From: Stackebrandtia nassauensis DSM 44728
GTDB lineage: Bacteria; Actinomycetota; Actinomycetes; Mycobacteriales; Micromonosporaceae
Length of the DNA: 64,000 bases
Assembly: GCF_000024545.1 (NCBI RefSeq)
Contig: NC_013947.1
Location: 1,550,001-1,614,000 of the forward strand
Reading direction: 5' to 3'
Below, piece after piece: positions 7,339 through 15,756 of this stretch. The notes beneath the pieces are model-generated. The model searched no databases and was not told where the DNA came from. It was given only the letters and a program-made list of their open reading frames with translations. The translations under genes and the position numbers were made by a program. How positions within the stretch are numbered: position 1 is the stretch's first letter; every line of letters begins with the position of its first letter.

Positions 7339-7950
7339 ATGGCTAATAGGGAAACTTCCTCACCAATCGCACAGGAGTGTCCGTCCGCTACGGACGAAGA
7401 CCCGTGGATGTGGGTGGCGACCGCCGCCTACCGGGTCGCGAGGGCTTCGAGCTACGGGCCGTGCCCGGACGCGGACCTCCGCCAGCTTCAGGTCGCGGTG
7501 CGAGCCGCCCGCGGCGTGGGTGATCCCGCGCCACGGCAGAACACCGGCCACCTGGTGCCCGGGCTGACCGGCACGGTCACCCAGAAGAACGGGGCGGTCA
7601 TACCGGTGGCACGGGGGTACGGCCACACCATGACCGACCAGCCCGCACGGGGTTACGGACGCACGCTCACCACCCAGCCGGGGGCGGAACCACGCGGGAT
7701 CGGGCCGCGTACCTCGGCCTACTACCGGGGCGACCAGCTGCCGAGCATCAACGGGAAGCAGCTGACGGTGCGGGAGTACCAGATCCTCAACTGCGCGGCC
7801 CAGGGGAAGTCCAACGAGCACATCGGCCGCGAGCTGTTCGTCAGCGAACACACGATCAAGACTCACCTGCGTCGACTCTTCGACAAGATCGGCGCCGCCA
7901 ACCGCGCTCACGCGGTGGCCATCGCCTTCCGGCAGGGAGCCCTGTCCTAA
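7339..7950 (+). CDS. LuxR/GerE-type transcriptional regulator
   Basis: 203 residues. The C-terminal 60 residues are a GerE HTH (LTVREYQILNCAAQG, then FVSEHTIKTHLRRLFDKIGAANR). There is no receiver or known sensor domain. The N-terminal 135 residues are unrecognised and contain a tandem 12-residue repeat, ARGYGHTMTDQP then ARGYGRTLTTQP (91-114). GAGGGGA precedes the ATG by eight bases; an adjacent GTG three bases earlier is the alternative. It is divergent from the XRE/DUF397 pair and probably controlled with it. Function beyond DNA binding is unknown. Confidence 0.8.
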   Translation: MANRETSSPIAQECPSATDEDPWMWVATAAYRVARASSYGPCPDADLRQLQVAVRAARGVGDPAPRQNTGHLVPGLTGTVTQKNGAVIPVARGYGHTMTDQPARGYGRTLTTQPGAEPRGIGPRTSAYYRGDQLPSINGKQLTVREYQILNCAAQGKSNEHIGRELFVSEHTIKTHLRRLFDKIGAANRAHAVAIAFRQGALS

Positions 7951-7959
7951 GCGGAGTGA

Positions 7960-7999
7960 CGGGGCCGCCCACACCTGGCAGGTCGCGCGGACGGCCCCG
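7960..7999. terminator. Hairpin between convergent LuxR and membrane-protein genes
   Basis: 8-bp arms CGGGGCCG and CGGCCCCG, extended by two more pairs, enclose an 18-base loop that itself contains ACCTGGCAGGT. Position between two convergent stops supports a bidirectional terminator. Confidence 0.55.
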
Positions 8000-8005
8000 C
8001 TTCGC

Positions 8006-9148
8006 TCAGCCGATCGCGGCGTCCTGCCGCGCGGGGCCGACCCGCGGGTCGGCGCGTCGTCCCGGCAGCATCGCGACCAGGACCGCCGCCAGCACCAGTA
8101 CCGCCGTGATCAGACACAGTGGCCGAAACGGCAGGTTCATGAGCGGGTACCACGGTGGCTGGACGATGTCGGTCGGTGCCGCCTGGAGGCTCAGCCCCGA
8201 GGCCGCGACGGCGATCAGGAGTATCCCGAAGCCGAACGGCATCGACGTGAACAACAGACCCATCGCCAGGGTGCGTCGTCTCGGCGTGACCACCGTCCAC
8301 TGCCAGGCGATCCGGACGCCGAACAGCCAACCGGCGAGCAGACCCAGCCCGGCACCGACGACCAGTCCCGCCGACTGACCGGCCGGGACGGTGTGGACGA
8401 CCGTCACCTCGATCCACGGGCCGACGTCCGGCCAGTCATCGGCTCCGTCGACGGTCACCACCTGGCCGTCGCGAACCGCCGTCACCGTACCGAAATCCGT
8501 GTCGCCGTCGGTGCGGTCCTCGTACGTGACCCGCCAGCCCGCCGCCTCAAGGTTGGCGGTGACCCGCGCGGTCATCGCCGCCCACTCCTCCCCGGACAGC
8601 GACTTCTCGTAGCTGGCGACCTGGTGGGCGCGTCGGTACGAGTCGCCGCCGAACACCGCCAGCTCCGTCCACTGTCCAAAGTCGCTCTTGGTCAGCGTCG
8701 CGTACTCCATGCCGTGGGCGAACGGCGCGTCGTCGCCGTGGACCTCGTCGGGTTTCCGGCCGTCGAAGGCCTCGGCGGCGACGGCGGTCGCCTCGGCGGC
8801 GCTGGGCGGATCGGGTGCCCCGACCCAGCCCAGCCGGGCGCCGATCCAGGAACCGGCAACGGCGGCCATGAGCGCGAGGAAGACGGCCAGGACCACACCG
8901 GCCTTGCCACCGCGCACCCGCAACCGGCACGCGAGTCCACTGCGGAGGATGTCGCGACGCTGCCGCCGAGAGGGACGGTCCTGGTCTTCGCCGCAGGCGT
9001 CCAGCAGCGTGCCCAGCAGTTCCTCGCCCCGGTGGCGGCGGTACCAGTACGGATAGGCCCGCAGCAGCCGCCGGAACCGGCGCTCCAGTTCGGATGGTGT
9101 CTCGGTCTCGGTCTCGGTTTCCGTTGTCGCGTCGGGATTCTCGGTCAT
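8006..9148 (-). CDS. PadR-associated membrane protein of unknown function
   Basis: 380 residues. After a TETETETETE stretch, residues about 20-75 form a soluble prefix (LERRFRRLLRAYPYWYRRHRG, then ELLGTLLDA) typical of actinobacterial PadR-linked permeases. One TM follows near residues 84-103, then an external domain of roughly 150 residues, and three further hydrophobic segments in the C-terminal third. No transporter motif is visible. Its start overlaps the PadR stop (ATGA), so it is coupled to that repressor, which likely controls it. Possibly an envelope-stress or signalling permease; no function can be assigned. Confidence 0.7.
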   Translation of the reverse strand: MTENPDATTETETETETPSELERRFRRLLRAYPYWYRRHRGEELLGTLLDACGEDQDRPSRRQRRDILRSGLACRLRVRGGKAGVVLAVFLALMAAVAGSWIGARLGWVGAPDPPSAAEATAVAAEAFDGRKPDEVHGDDAPFAHGMEYATLTKSDFGQWTELAVFGGDSYRRAHQVASYEKSLSGEEWAAMTARVTANLEAAGWRVTYEDRTDGDTDFGTVTAVRDGQVVTVDGADDWPDVGPWIEVTVVHTVPAGQSAGLVVGAGLGLLAGWLFGVRIAWQWTVVTPRRRTLAMGLLFTSMPFGFGILLIAVAASGLSLQAAPTDIVQPPWYPLMNLPFRPLCLITAVLVLAAVLVAMLPGRRADPRVGPARQDAAIG

Positions 9149-9477
9149 GACGCCACCTGTGGTCGGGCCGTTCCGGGTCGGCGCAGCCGGGCCTCGGCGG
9201 CCTCGGCGTCGGCGCGCATCCTGGCGATCTCGGTCCGCAGCGCCGCGCCACCGGTGTCGCTGAGCTGGTAGTAGCGGCGCAGGCGGCCCCGCACCACCTC
9301 TTCGCGGTCGGCGTGGATGAGCCCCTCGTCGGTGAGGCGATCGAGGGCGGCGTACAGGGTGCCCGCCTGTAGGCTCACCCGTCCGTTGGACAAAGTAGAC
9401 ACCTCTTGGATGATGTCGTACCCGTACCGCGGCTGGTCGGCCAGCGCGGTGAGGATGTGGAAGGTCGGCTCACGCAT
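9145..9477 (-). CDS. PadR-family transcriptional regulator
   Basis: 110 residues, a minimal PadR (winged helix plus short dimerisation helix): ILTALADQPRYGYDIIQEV, LQAGTLYAALDRLTDEGLI, RRYYQLSDTG. I chose the Met that begins MREPTF, the usual PadR start, over one six codons upstream. Coupled by ATGA to the membrane protein downstream and divergent from a second PadR gene across a 102-base intergenic region. Likely autorepressor. Confidence 0.88.
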   Translation of the reverse strand: MREPTFHILTALADQPRYGYDIIQEVSTLSNGRVSLQAGTLYAALDRLTDEGLIHADREEVVRGRLRRYYQLSDTGGAALRTEIARMRADAEAAEARLRRPGTARPQVAS

Positions 9478-9533
9478 CCGGCAAGTATAGATCATCTTTA
9501 TATAGTGGCAAATCGTCTATACATTCCCTGTTC

Positions 9534-9569
9534 AAGACCTATGTAGCAAAACTAAGAAGACCTATGTAG
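9534..9569. promoter_or_regulatory. Direct repeat in the divergent PadR-PadR intergenic region
   Basis: AAGACCTATGTAG occurs twice, exactly 23 bases apart (9534-9546 and 9557-9569), ending 10 bases before the start of the second PadR gene. The ATGT core is often seen in PadR sites. The proximal copy may also supply the -10 of a leaderless transcript. Binding is inferred. Confidence 0.5.
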
Positions 9570-9579
9570 GATTCCGGGT

Positions 9580-9909
9580 ATGAGTCAGAAAGTGAAGGTG
9601 ACCGCCGCGGTGGCAACGGTGCTGGGTTCCCTTATGGAATCCCCGGACGCCGACCACTATGGCCTCGAACTGATGAAGTCCACCGGACTGCCGTCCGGCA
9701 CGCTCTACCCGATCCTGGTGCGGCTGCAACGCGCCGAGTGGCTGGAGGCGTGCTGGGAGGACGTCGACGCCAGCCAGGCCGGTCGCCCGGCCCGCAAGTA
9801 CTACCGGCTCACACCCGACGGAACCGTCGCGGCCCGCCGGGAACTGACCGCCATGTACCAACGGCTGTCACGACTGCCGGGCATAGCGCAGGAGGGGAGC
9901 CCGGCATGA
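9580..9909 (+). CDS. PadR-family transcriptional regulator
   Basis: 109 residues: VLGSLMESPDADHYGLELMKSTGLPSGTLYPILVRLQRAEWL is the PadR winged helix, followed by the wing RPARKYYRLTPDG. It overlaps the long membrane-protein gene by ATGA. The layout repeats that of the divergent PadR/membrane-protein pair, but the two PadR proteins differ clearly in sequence. Confidence 0.88.
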   Translation: MSQKVKVTAAVATVLGSLMESPDADHYGLELMKSTGLPSGTLYPILVRLQRAEWLEACWEDVDASQAGRPARKYYRLTPDGTVAARRELTAMYQRLSRLPGIAQEGSPA

Positions 9910-12005
9910 GTGTCATCGATGTGGTCTCGCAACGGTTCCTGAAGATCGCCGCCGCGCGGTGGCCCGCCGACATCCGCGACGACCAGGCACGCGAGTGGGC
10001 GGGAGAGCTGTACGCCATTCGCCACGACGACGAACGCGGTCGGCTGCACCGCCGGTGGGCGCAGCTGCGGTACGCGCTCAGCCTCGCGGCATCGCCGCCG
10101 GTGGAAGACCCCAACAGAATCCCCAAAGGATGGAGTGAACTCTTGCCGAACCTCGGAAGCACGATACGACGAGTGCTCATGCTCGTCGCCGTCGGAGCCG
10201 TGTGCGGACTGGCCTCGACTCTGACAAGCGTCATGACCAGCGAGACGGGTGTCCCCGAACTGCGCGGTGTCGCCGTCGTCGTCTTCGCACTGGTCCTGTG
10301 CGAGATCGGACGCCACTTCGGACGGATCGCCCCGACCTCGTTGCGGCACGACGGTCGTGGCAACGCGATCGTCACGGCGGCCACGGTACTGCTGGTGGTG
10401 GGCACCATGGTGCTGCTGGTCGGCGACAAGGTGGGGCCGTCCTGGAGTCTTTACGAGGCGCTGCCGTACCTGGTGTGGGTGCTGGGTTTCGGGACGCTGG
10501 CGGCCCTCGTCTTCCGGCTCGCCAAGCGCGGGCGGGGCACGGCGGCGTGGCTGCTGGGGCTCGGCGGCGCGGCCGTCCTGTTCGAAGGACTCACCGTGCT
10601 GATCGGCATGTCCTACGCCTTCATCGGAGCCACCACGGACGACGCCAGCTCGATATTCGGCTACAACATCACCCCCGACTTCGGGAACCTGGGGCAGCTC
10701 GACTTCTCGCAGGCCCTGCTGTGGTTCCCGCACACCCTGCGAGGTGACCTGTACACGGGGGCCGGTCAGGCCGGGGTCGTCGACGCCTCGCTGCCCGGCG
10801 CGGTGCTGGGCGCCACGACGCTCATCATGCCGGGACTGCTCGCCGCCAGCGGTTTCGCCGTCGGCTACCTGATCAGCTCGGGACGCTTCGCCACCGCGGT
10901 CGCGGGCCGTGCGACCGCGCCCGCCAAGGCGGCCGCCGAGTCCACCCCGGAAACGGCCGAACCCGTCGCCGCCGTCGCGTTTCGCCGCTACCTCGGGCTC
11001 GCGTTCGTGGTCGTCGGCATTCTCACCTGGGCCTTCGTCCTCAGTGCACTGCCGCCCGTGTTGTCGGACGACACGATGGTGGACCTGCGCGAGGCTGGTC
11101 ACTGGGCGATCGTGCTGGCGGCACTCGGTCTGGCACTGGCCCGGTCGAACCGTCCCTGGATGGTGGTGCCGAGCCTGGGATTCGGAGCCAGCCTCGCCGT
11201 TGTCGGCGTGGTCGTCGACCGGATCGAGTTCACCGGTGTCGGTGCCTTCCTGATCGCCGCGGGGATCGCGGGAGCCCTGGCCGTCGCGGCCTGGCTGCTC
11301 CCGGCACCGCGCGGCTCGCGCGGGTTCTCGTCCACCCGTGAGCGGCGCGCGTTGATCGCGGTGACCGTGTTCGCCGCCTACAGCGCGCCCGCCGTCCTGA
11401 CCCAGGCCCGGATACCCGGGGGCTACGACACGGGTTCGAGTCGGTCCGCGACCTGGCTGCCGTCGGTGTGGTGGGTGTTGAGCCTGAGTCTCATCGCCCT
11501 GGCCGTCGGCGCGGTGTGGGCGGCGCGCCGCCCCCGGCTCTCGGTGGCCCACGCGTCGGCGCTGTTCGCACCGCCGATCGTCATCATGGCCGTGATCGAC
11601 TGGCTGGCGCAGTCCGGCACGGTCCTGGCCGTCAACCTGCCCGTCAGCGCGCTGGCCCTGGGCCCGCTGTCGGTGTACCTGGTCGCGGTGATCCAGTGGG
11701 GCCGCCGGGACGGCGGCCTCAGCGAGGCCGCGAAATGGAGCGGCAGGGTCGCCGCCACCGCGGTGCTGGCGGTGCCGTTGTACTTCCCGCAGGCGTTCGT
11801 CGGCATCATGATCGGTGACCCGCTGATCCGGCTCAGCGTCCCCGAAACGGAACATGTCTCCGGTATCCCGTTCGTCCCCGGCATACTGCTGGGAGCCACG
11901 GTGCTGGCCACGTTCTTCGGCTGGTGGACAAGCCGCGAACCCCGGCCGCGCCTCGCGCCGGAGCCGCACGAGGGCCCCGTCACCGGCGAGGTCGCCCCGG
12001 CATAG
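9906..12005 (+). CDS. Large polytopic membrane protein coupled to PadR
   Basis: 699 residues. A soluble N-terminal segment of about 70 residues (RWPADIRDDQAREWAGELYAI) precedes some 16 predicted hydrophobic segments with short loops. No ABC, MFS or RND motif is visible, and there is no ATPase gene beside it. The N-terminal segment recalls the permease-prefix part of the other PadR-linked membrane protein. I start at the ATG overlapping the PadR stop; the open frame extends further upstream but only inside PadR. Function unknown. Confidence 0.7.
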   Translation: MSVIDVVSQRFLKIAAARWPADIRDDQAREWAGELYAIRHDDERGRLHRRWAQLRYALSLAASPPVEDPNRIPKGWSELLPNLGSTIRRVLMLVAVGAVCGLASTLTSVMTSETGVPELRGVAVVVFALVLCEIGRHFGRIAPTSLRHDGRGNAIVTAATVLLVVGTMVLLVGDKVGPSWSLYEALPYLVWVLGFGTLAALVFRLAKRGRGTAAWLLGLGGAAVLFEGLTVLIGMSYAFIGATTDDASSIFGYNITPDFGNLGQLDFSQALLWFPHTLRGDLYTGAGQAGVVDASLPGAVLGATTLIMPGLLAASGFAVGYLISSGRFATAVAGRATAPAKAAAESTPETAEPVAAVAFRRYLGLAFVVVGILTWAFVLSALPPVLSDDTMVDLREAGHWAIVLAALGLALARSNRPWMVVPSLGFGASLAVVGVVVDRIEFTGVGAFLIAAGIAGALAVAAWLLPAPRGSRGFSSTRERRALIAVTVFAAYSAPAVLTQARIPGGYDTGSSRSATWLPSVWWVLSLSLIALAVGAVWAARRPRLSVAHASALFAPPIVIMAVIDWLAQSGTVLAVNLPVSALALGPLSVYLVAVIQWGRRDGGLSEAAKWSGRVAATAVLAVPLYFPQAFVGIMIGDPLIRLSVPETEHVSGIPFVPGILLGATVLATFFGWWTSREPRPRLAPEPHEGPVTGEVAPA

Positions 12006-12062
12006 GCCGACTAAGGTGGTGCCGCAGTGACCACTGCGGCACCACCACGCCGAGGAGCACCG

Positions 12063-12575
12063 ATGGACCTGAACGACTACGTGACCGCGGTCGAAGACTT
12101 CCCCATAACCGGAGTGTCCTTCAAGGACATCACGCCGATGCTGGCCGCGCCGGCGGCGTTCGACCACTCCGTCGAGCTGTTGTGCCAGACGGCCCGGACC
12201 CTGGGCGGGGACAAGATCGCCGCCTTCGACGCCCGCGGCTTCCTGTGGGCCGCGCCGATGGCGGTGCGACTGCGGCTGCCGCTGGTGCCCATCCGCAAGA
12301 AGGGCAAACTGCCGCGCGCCACCTCGTCCACGTCCTATAAGGGCGAATACGGCACCGAGACCGTCGAGATGCACACCGACGCGATCGCGTCCGGCGAACG
12401 GATCCTGTTGGTGGACGACGTCATCGCCACCGGCGAGTCGATGCGCGCCGGAGCCAAACTCGTCGAAGAGCTCGGCGGCACCGTCACCGCCTGCCTGGCC
12501 GTCATCGAACTGACCTACCTGGGCGCGCAGGACCTGCTGAAGGACCTGCGGGTCGACTCGCTGCTGCGGTACTGA
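12063..12575 (+). CDS. apt: Adenine phosphoribosyltransferase
   Basis: 170 residues. Converts adenine and PRPP to AMP and pyrophosphate in purine salvage. The PRPP-binding motif is ILLVDDVIATGESM (residues about 114-127), and the Apt features FKDITPML near the N-terminus and ARGFLWAAP plus IRKKGKLP are present. Length is near the usual 170-185. Start with GAGGAG upstream, preferred over an in-frame ATG 12 codons earlier. The next gene begins two bases after the stop. Confidence 0.95.
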   Translation: MDLNDYVTAVEDFPITGVSFKDITPMLAAPAAFDHSVELLCQTARTLGGDKIAAFDARGFLWAAPMAVRLRLPLVPIRKKGKLPRATSSTSYKGEYGTETVEMHTDAIASGERILLVDDVIATGESMRAGAKLVEELGGTVTACLAVIELTYLGAQDLLKDLRVDSLLRY

Positions 12576-12577
12576 AC

Positions 12578-13534
12578 ATGCCACGGGCACGCGACCTCGG
12601 GCTCGCGCCGGGCGACGGGGACACCGGGGAACACAACGCCATCACCGACGTTCCGGGAATCCGGGTCGGGCACACCACCATCCGCCGACCACCCGACGTC
12701 CACACCGGAGTGACGGCGATCGACGCGGGGGCGACCCCGCTGCGGCCGTTGCCCGCCGGTTTCTTCAGCGGCAACGGGTACGGCAAGTTCATCGGGTCCA
12801 CACAGGTCGCCGAGCTCGGTGTCGTCGAATCGCCGATCGTGCTGACCTCGACACTGTCGGCGTTTCGGGCCGCCGACGCGCTGGTCGACTGGATGCTCGC
12901 CCGCCCCGACTGCGCCGGGGTCCGGTCCTTCAACCCGGTCGTGGGCGAATGCAACGACGGGTACCTGTCGGACATCCGCGCCCGCCCGGTCCAGCGGGAG
13001 GACGTGCTGTCCGCGATCGCGACCGCCGCGACCGGGCCGGTGCCCGAAGGCTGCGTGGGCGCCGGAACCGGCATGGCCGCGCTGGGTTTCAAAGCCGGGA
13101 TCGGCACCTCCTCGCGGCTGGTGGACCTCGGTGGCACCCGGGTCAGCGTCGGCGCGCTGGTGTTGGCGAACTTCGGTGGCCGACTGCGGATCGGCGGCCG
13201 GGTCATCGACGCGCCCCGCGCCGAGGCGGACGGCTCCTGTGTCGTCGTGATCGGTTGCGACGCGAGGCTCGACGCCCGGCAGCTGAACCGGCTGGCCCGA
13301 CGCGGCGTCTACGCGCTGGGACGCGTCGGCGCGTCCTACAGCAACGGCAGCGGGGACTACGGACTGGCACTGTCCACAAGCATCGAGGGCGAGACGGTGG
13401 ACGACGCGCGGCTGAGCCCGCTGTTCGAGTCCACACTCGATTGCGTGGAGGAGGCGGTGCTCAACTCGCTGTTCACCGCCACCTCCACCGTCGGCGTCGA
13501 CGGCCATGTGGCGCAGGCCGTCACGCTCGACTAG
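12578..13534 (+). CDS. P1-family (DmpA/BapA-type) aminopeptidase/amidase
   Basis: 318 residues. DmpA-type enzymes are N-terminal nucleophile hydrolases that cleave themselves before a Ser or Thr and then remove N-terminal L-, D- or beta-amino acids. Here the expected site is G219-S220 in ADGSCVVVIGCDA. Other family marks are ITDVPGIRVGH at the N-terminus, GFFSGNGYG, ECNDGYL and GAGTGM. Begins two bases after apt, so co-transcribed; the link to purine salvage is unclear. Its stop overlaps the convergent secreted-protein gene. Confidence 0.88.
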   Translation: MPRARDLGLAPGDGDTGEHNAITDVPGIRVGHTTIRRPPDVHTGVTAIDAGATPLRPLPAGFFSGNGYGKFIGSTQVAELGVVESPIVLTSTLSAFRAADALVDWMLARPDCAGVRSFNPVVGECNDGYLSDIRARPVQREDVLSAIATAATGPVPEGCVGAGTGMAALGFKAGIGTSSRLVDLGGTRVSVGALVLANFGGRLRIGGRVIDAPRAEADGSCVVVIGCDARLDARQLNRLARRGVYALGRVGASYSNGSGDYGLALSTSIEGETVDDARLSPLFESTLDCVEEAVLNSLFTATSTVGVDGHVAQAVTLD

Positions 13535-14031
13535 CGGCAGCCGCCGCAGTTGTAGTACAGGACATCCCAGTGGTTGCCCTCTTTGTAGTAGATGTTGCCG
13601 CTACCGGACTTCCACTTGCTGCCACCAATGTAGGTGAACCGCTGGATGTAGTTGTTCAGGCAGGTCGACAGGGCGAAGTCGACCTTGTAACCGTTCCAGT
13701 GGCTGTAGGTGCCGGACGCGTGTCCGGTCTCGGTGCCGCCGGTGAGGCGGATCGCGCAACCGCTGGCACTCTTGAGCGTGATGACACCCGCGACGGTCTC
13801 CGAGCGGATCTGCTCGAAGGACGTGCAGGTGGGGTTGTTGCGGTCGGAGCAGTTGCCGCTGGAACTCCAGGTGATCCCGGCGTCGCGGAACTTCGCGGTC
13901 GCCTGGGAGTGCGAGAGTTTGGCGCGCGGCTCGACTTCGTTGGCCGAAGCCACGGACGGGATCGCCACCACGATCGCCGTGGCCAGGCCGATGCCGAGGA
14001 TCGCTTTGGCGGCGATCCTGAGGATCTTCAT
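13531..14031 (-). CDS. Secreted M15-like zinc peptidase candidate
   Basis: 166 residues. A signal peptide (KILRIAAKAILG core, probable cleavage after SVASA near residue 30) leads into a small Cys-rich domain (C61, C69, C92, C124, C162, C165). The segment SHWNGYKVD gives H111-x2-G-x3-D118, and EGNHW gives H154; the H-x6-D...H pattern matches the zinc ligands of M15 D-Ala-D-Ala/endolysin peptidases. H104 is also conserved-looking. A peptidoglycan-cleaving or sporulation role is plausible but inferred. The length is short for M15. GAAAGG lies upstream of the ATG. Confidence 0.6.
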   Translation of the reverse strand: MKILRIAAKAILGIGLATAIVVAIPSVASANEVEPRAKLSHSQATAKFRDAGITWSSSGNCSDRNNPTCTSFEQIRSETVAGVITLKSASGCAIRLTGGTETGHASGTYSHWNGYKVDFALSTCLNNYIQRFTYIGGSKWKSGSGNIYYKEGNHWDVLYYNCGGCR

Positions 14032-14125
14032 GGGCTGAAACCTTTCTGCGGGCAGAACAGACGCATCCCATGGTCATCGTGTCGTCAATAGTTGGTCCAT
14101 AGAGCACGGCGCCATGCTGCCACGG

Positions 14126-14827
14126 TCACGACACCGCGGCGAGCAGGACGCGTCCGTCTACATGGGTCATCGTTGGCGGGTCCGTGGTCTCGACGGCGAT
14201 CGCGGCCGAGTGCTCGGCGTCGACGCTCAGATCGGCCAGGCGCAGCCGCAACGTGGGACGGCCGTCGAAGCGCAGCAACGCGGCGGGGGAGTGCGGGGCG
14301 CTGACCTCGATCGCGGTCATGGGGACGCGCAGTCCGTCGCCGGTGGCCTTGAGGACGGCTTCCTTACGGGTCCAGTACCGAAAGAAACCCGCGACCCGTT
14401 CGGTTTTGGGCAGCGCCGAGAACCCGGCCTGTTCGGTCTCGGTCAGCACGGCCTCGGCGAGGTCGACCGACTGTGGCTTGTGCTGCTCGATGTCGACGCC
14501 GAGGGGAGCGGCACGGGTCACGGCGACCACCACGTGCTCACCCGAATGCGAGACCGACACGTGCGCGCTGTCGTCGGCCAGCCGGGGGCGTCCGTGCGGC
14601 TGTCCACAGTCGGCGCAGTCGCGCAGCAGCGGGACATCGCCGGGCGGCAGCGACAACAGTTCACCCAGTGCGAGACGGCTCAGCGCGCAGCCCACGACGA
14701 ACCGCGCGGTGTCGATCGCGCGCCGGTACGCGGTGGCGCGCGCCAGCTCGGCGCCGGTGAACATCCGCCGATGTTCCGGCCGGGCGTCACCCGGCCGGGC
14801 CCAGTAGACCGAGCACTCGATTGGCAT
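14126..14827 (-). CDS. Sfp-type 4'-phosphopantetheinyl transferase
   Basis: 233 residues. Transfers phosphopantetheine from CoA to carrier-protein serines. The two family motifs are clear: GVDIEQ (110-115, with Mg ligands D112 and E114) and YWTRKEAVLKATGDG (151-165), plus SVSHSGEHV (91-99). I begin at the ATG starting MPIECS; the open frame continues upstream through the glycosyltransferase gene but without homology. It starts 23 bases after the glycosyltransferase stop. It could activate the carrier domain of the ACP-AdoMet decarboxylase encoded 12 kb away. Confidence 0.9.
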   Translation of the reverse strand: MPIECSVYWARPGDARPEHRRMFTGAELARATAYRRAIDTARFVVGCALSRLALGELLSLPPGDVPLLRDCADCGQPHGRPRLADDSAHVSVSHSGEHVVVAVTRAAPLGVDIEQHKPQSVDLAEAVLTETEQAGFSALPKTERVAGFFRYWTRKEAVLKATGDGLRVPMTAIEVSAPHSPAALLRFDGRPTLRLRLADLSVDAEHSAAIAVETTDPPTMTHVDGRVLLAAVS

Positions 14828-14850
14828 CGGGCCACCATATGCGGCCCAGG

Positions 14851-15756
14851 CTAGATGCCGCGGCCCCGGGCGTGCAGCATGCTCAGCACCGTCGGAACCT
14901 TGACCAGGCCCAGCGCCGCCGCCGCGCCGATGACGGCGCGCGGTTCGCTCCACTGGGCGCGGGTGGCACGGCCCGCCCAGTGCAGGGCCGCCGCACGGTC
15001 GCCCACGGCGGCGTGCCAGCACGACAGCTGGCCGTAGACGCGGGCGGCCCCGGCCGGGATGCCGTGCAGTTCCGGGTGGCGTTGCAGCATCCACCGCAAC
15101 GAGGAGATCTTGGTGTCGTAACGGGTCTCGAAGTGCGAGTCTCCCCAGTGGATCTTGGCGTAGGGGCTGTCGACGTGGACGATCGGTCCGCGCCTGGCCG
15201 CCCGCAGCAACAGGTCCCAGTCCTCGTTCTGGCTGCCGGGCGCGTCCTCGGCGACCATGCCCAGGCCGCCCAGCAGCGCCGAGCGTCGCAACAGGAACGT
15301 GGACGAGTGCAGCATCATCATGCGCGACCGCAGCAGATCGGCCTGGTACACCTTGGCCGCCCCTGCCAGCCGGGCCGTGGTCCGGCCCCGGTAGGCGACG
15401 TTGATCGCGCAGGTCGCCATCTCGGTGGCCGGTTCCATCGCGCCGACCTGGGCGGTGAGCTTGCCGGGCAGCCACACGTCGTCGTCGTCGCAGAAGGCCA
15501 CCAGATCGGTGTCCAGCGCGGCGATGCCGGTGTTGCGCGCCCCCGCCAGACCCGGGGTGCGGCTGTTCTTCAGCACCCGCACCGGCCGGTCGCCGTCCTG
15601 TTCCAGCGTGGTGTCCGGCTTGGCGCGGTCGAACACGACGATCGCGCCAAGCCGCCCGGGATAACGTTGCGCCAGTACCGAAGTCAGGGCCGCCCGCATC
15701 AGGTCGGGCCGGTTGTGGGTCGGGATCACGACCCCTATGGACGGCCATTCAGTCAT
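14851..15756 (-). CDS. GT2-family glycosyltransferase
   Basis: 301 residues. Opens with IGVVIPTHNRPDLMRAAL, then GLAGARNTGIA and the metal-binding CDDDDVWL (near residue 88), the GT-A fold of family 2. NEDWDLLLRAA near residue 190 is the probable catalytic-base region. The C-terminal 70 residues are helical and not assigned. The start overlaps the sulfotransferase stop by eight bases. Likely transfers a sugar to a surface glycan or glycolipid; acceptor unknown. Confidence 0.88.
   Translation of the reverse strand: MTEWPSIGVVIPTHNRPDLMRAALTSVLAQRYPGRLGAIVVFDRAKPDTTLEQDGDRPVRVLKNSRTPGLAGARNTGIAALDTDLVAFCDDDDVWLPGKLTAQVGAMEPATEMATCAINVAYRGRTTARLAGAAKVYQADLLRSRMMMLHSSTFLLRRSALLGGLGMVAEDAPGSQNEDWDLLLRAARRGPIVHVDSPYAKIHWGDSHFETRYDTKISSLRWMLQRHPELHGIPAGAARVYGQLSCWHAAVGDRAAALHWAGRATRAQWSEPRAVIGAAAALGLVKVPTVLSMLHARGRGI

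Noticed and set aside
9095-9125. TCGGTC-type hexamer repeat as a regulatory microsatellite
   Set aside because: It encodes the TETETETETE stretch of the membrane protein N-terminus and is explained as coding sequence.
9801-12590. 929-codon open frame on the minus strand
   Set aside because: Antisense to the PadR, membrane-protein and apt genes; composition is Arg/Gly/His-rich as expected of a GC-rich shadow, with no domain.
14828-15748. 540-codon frame that would fuse unknown sequence to the PPTase
   Set aside because: The upstream part lies antiphase within the GT2 gene and has no homology; PPTase has a good Met at its expected start.
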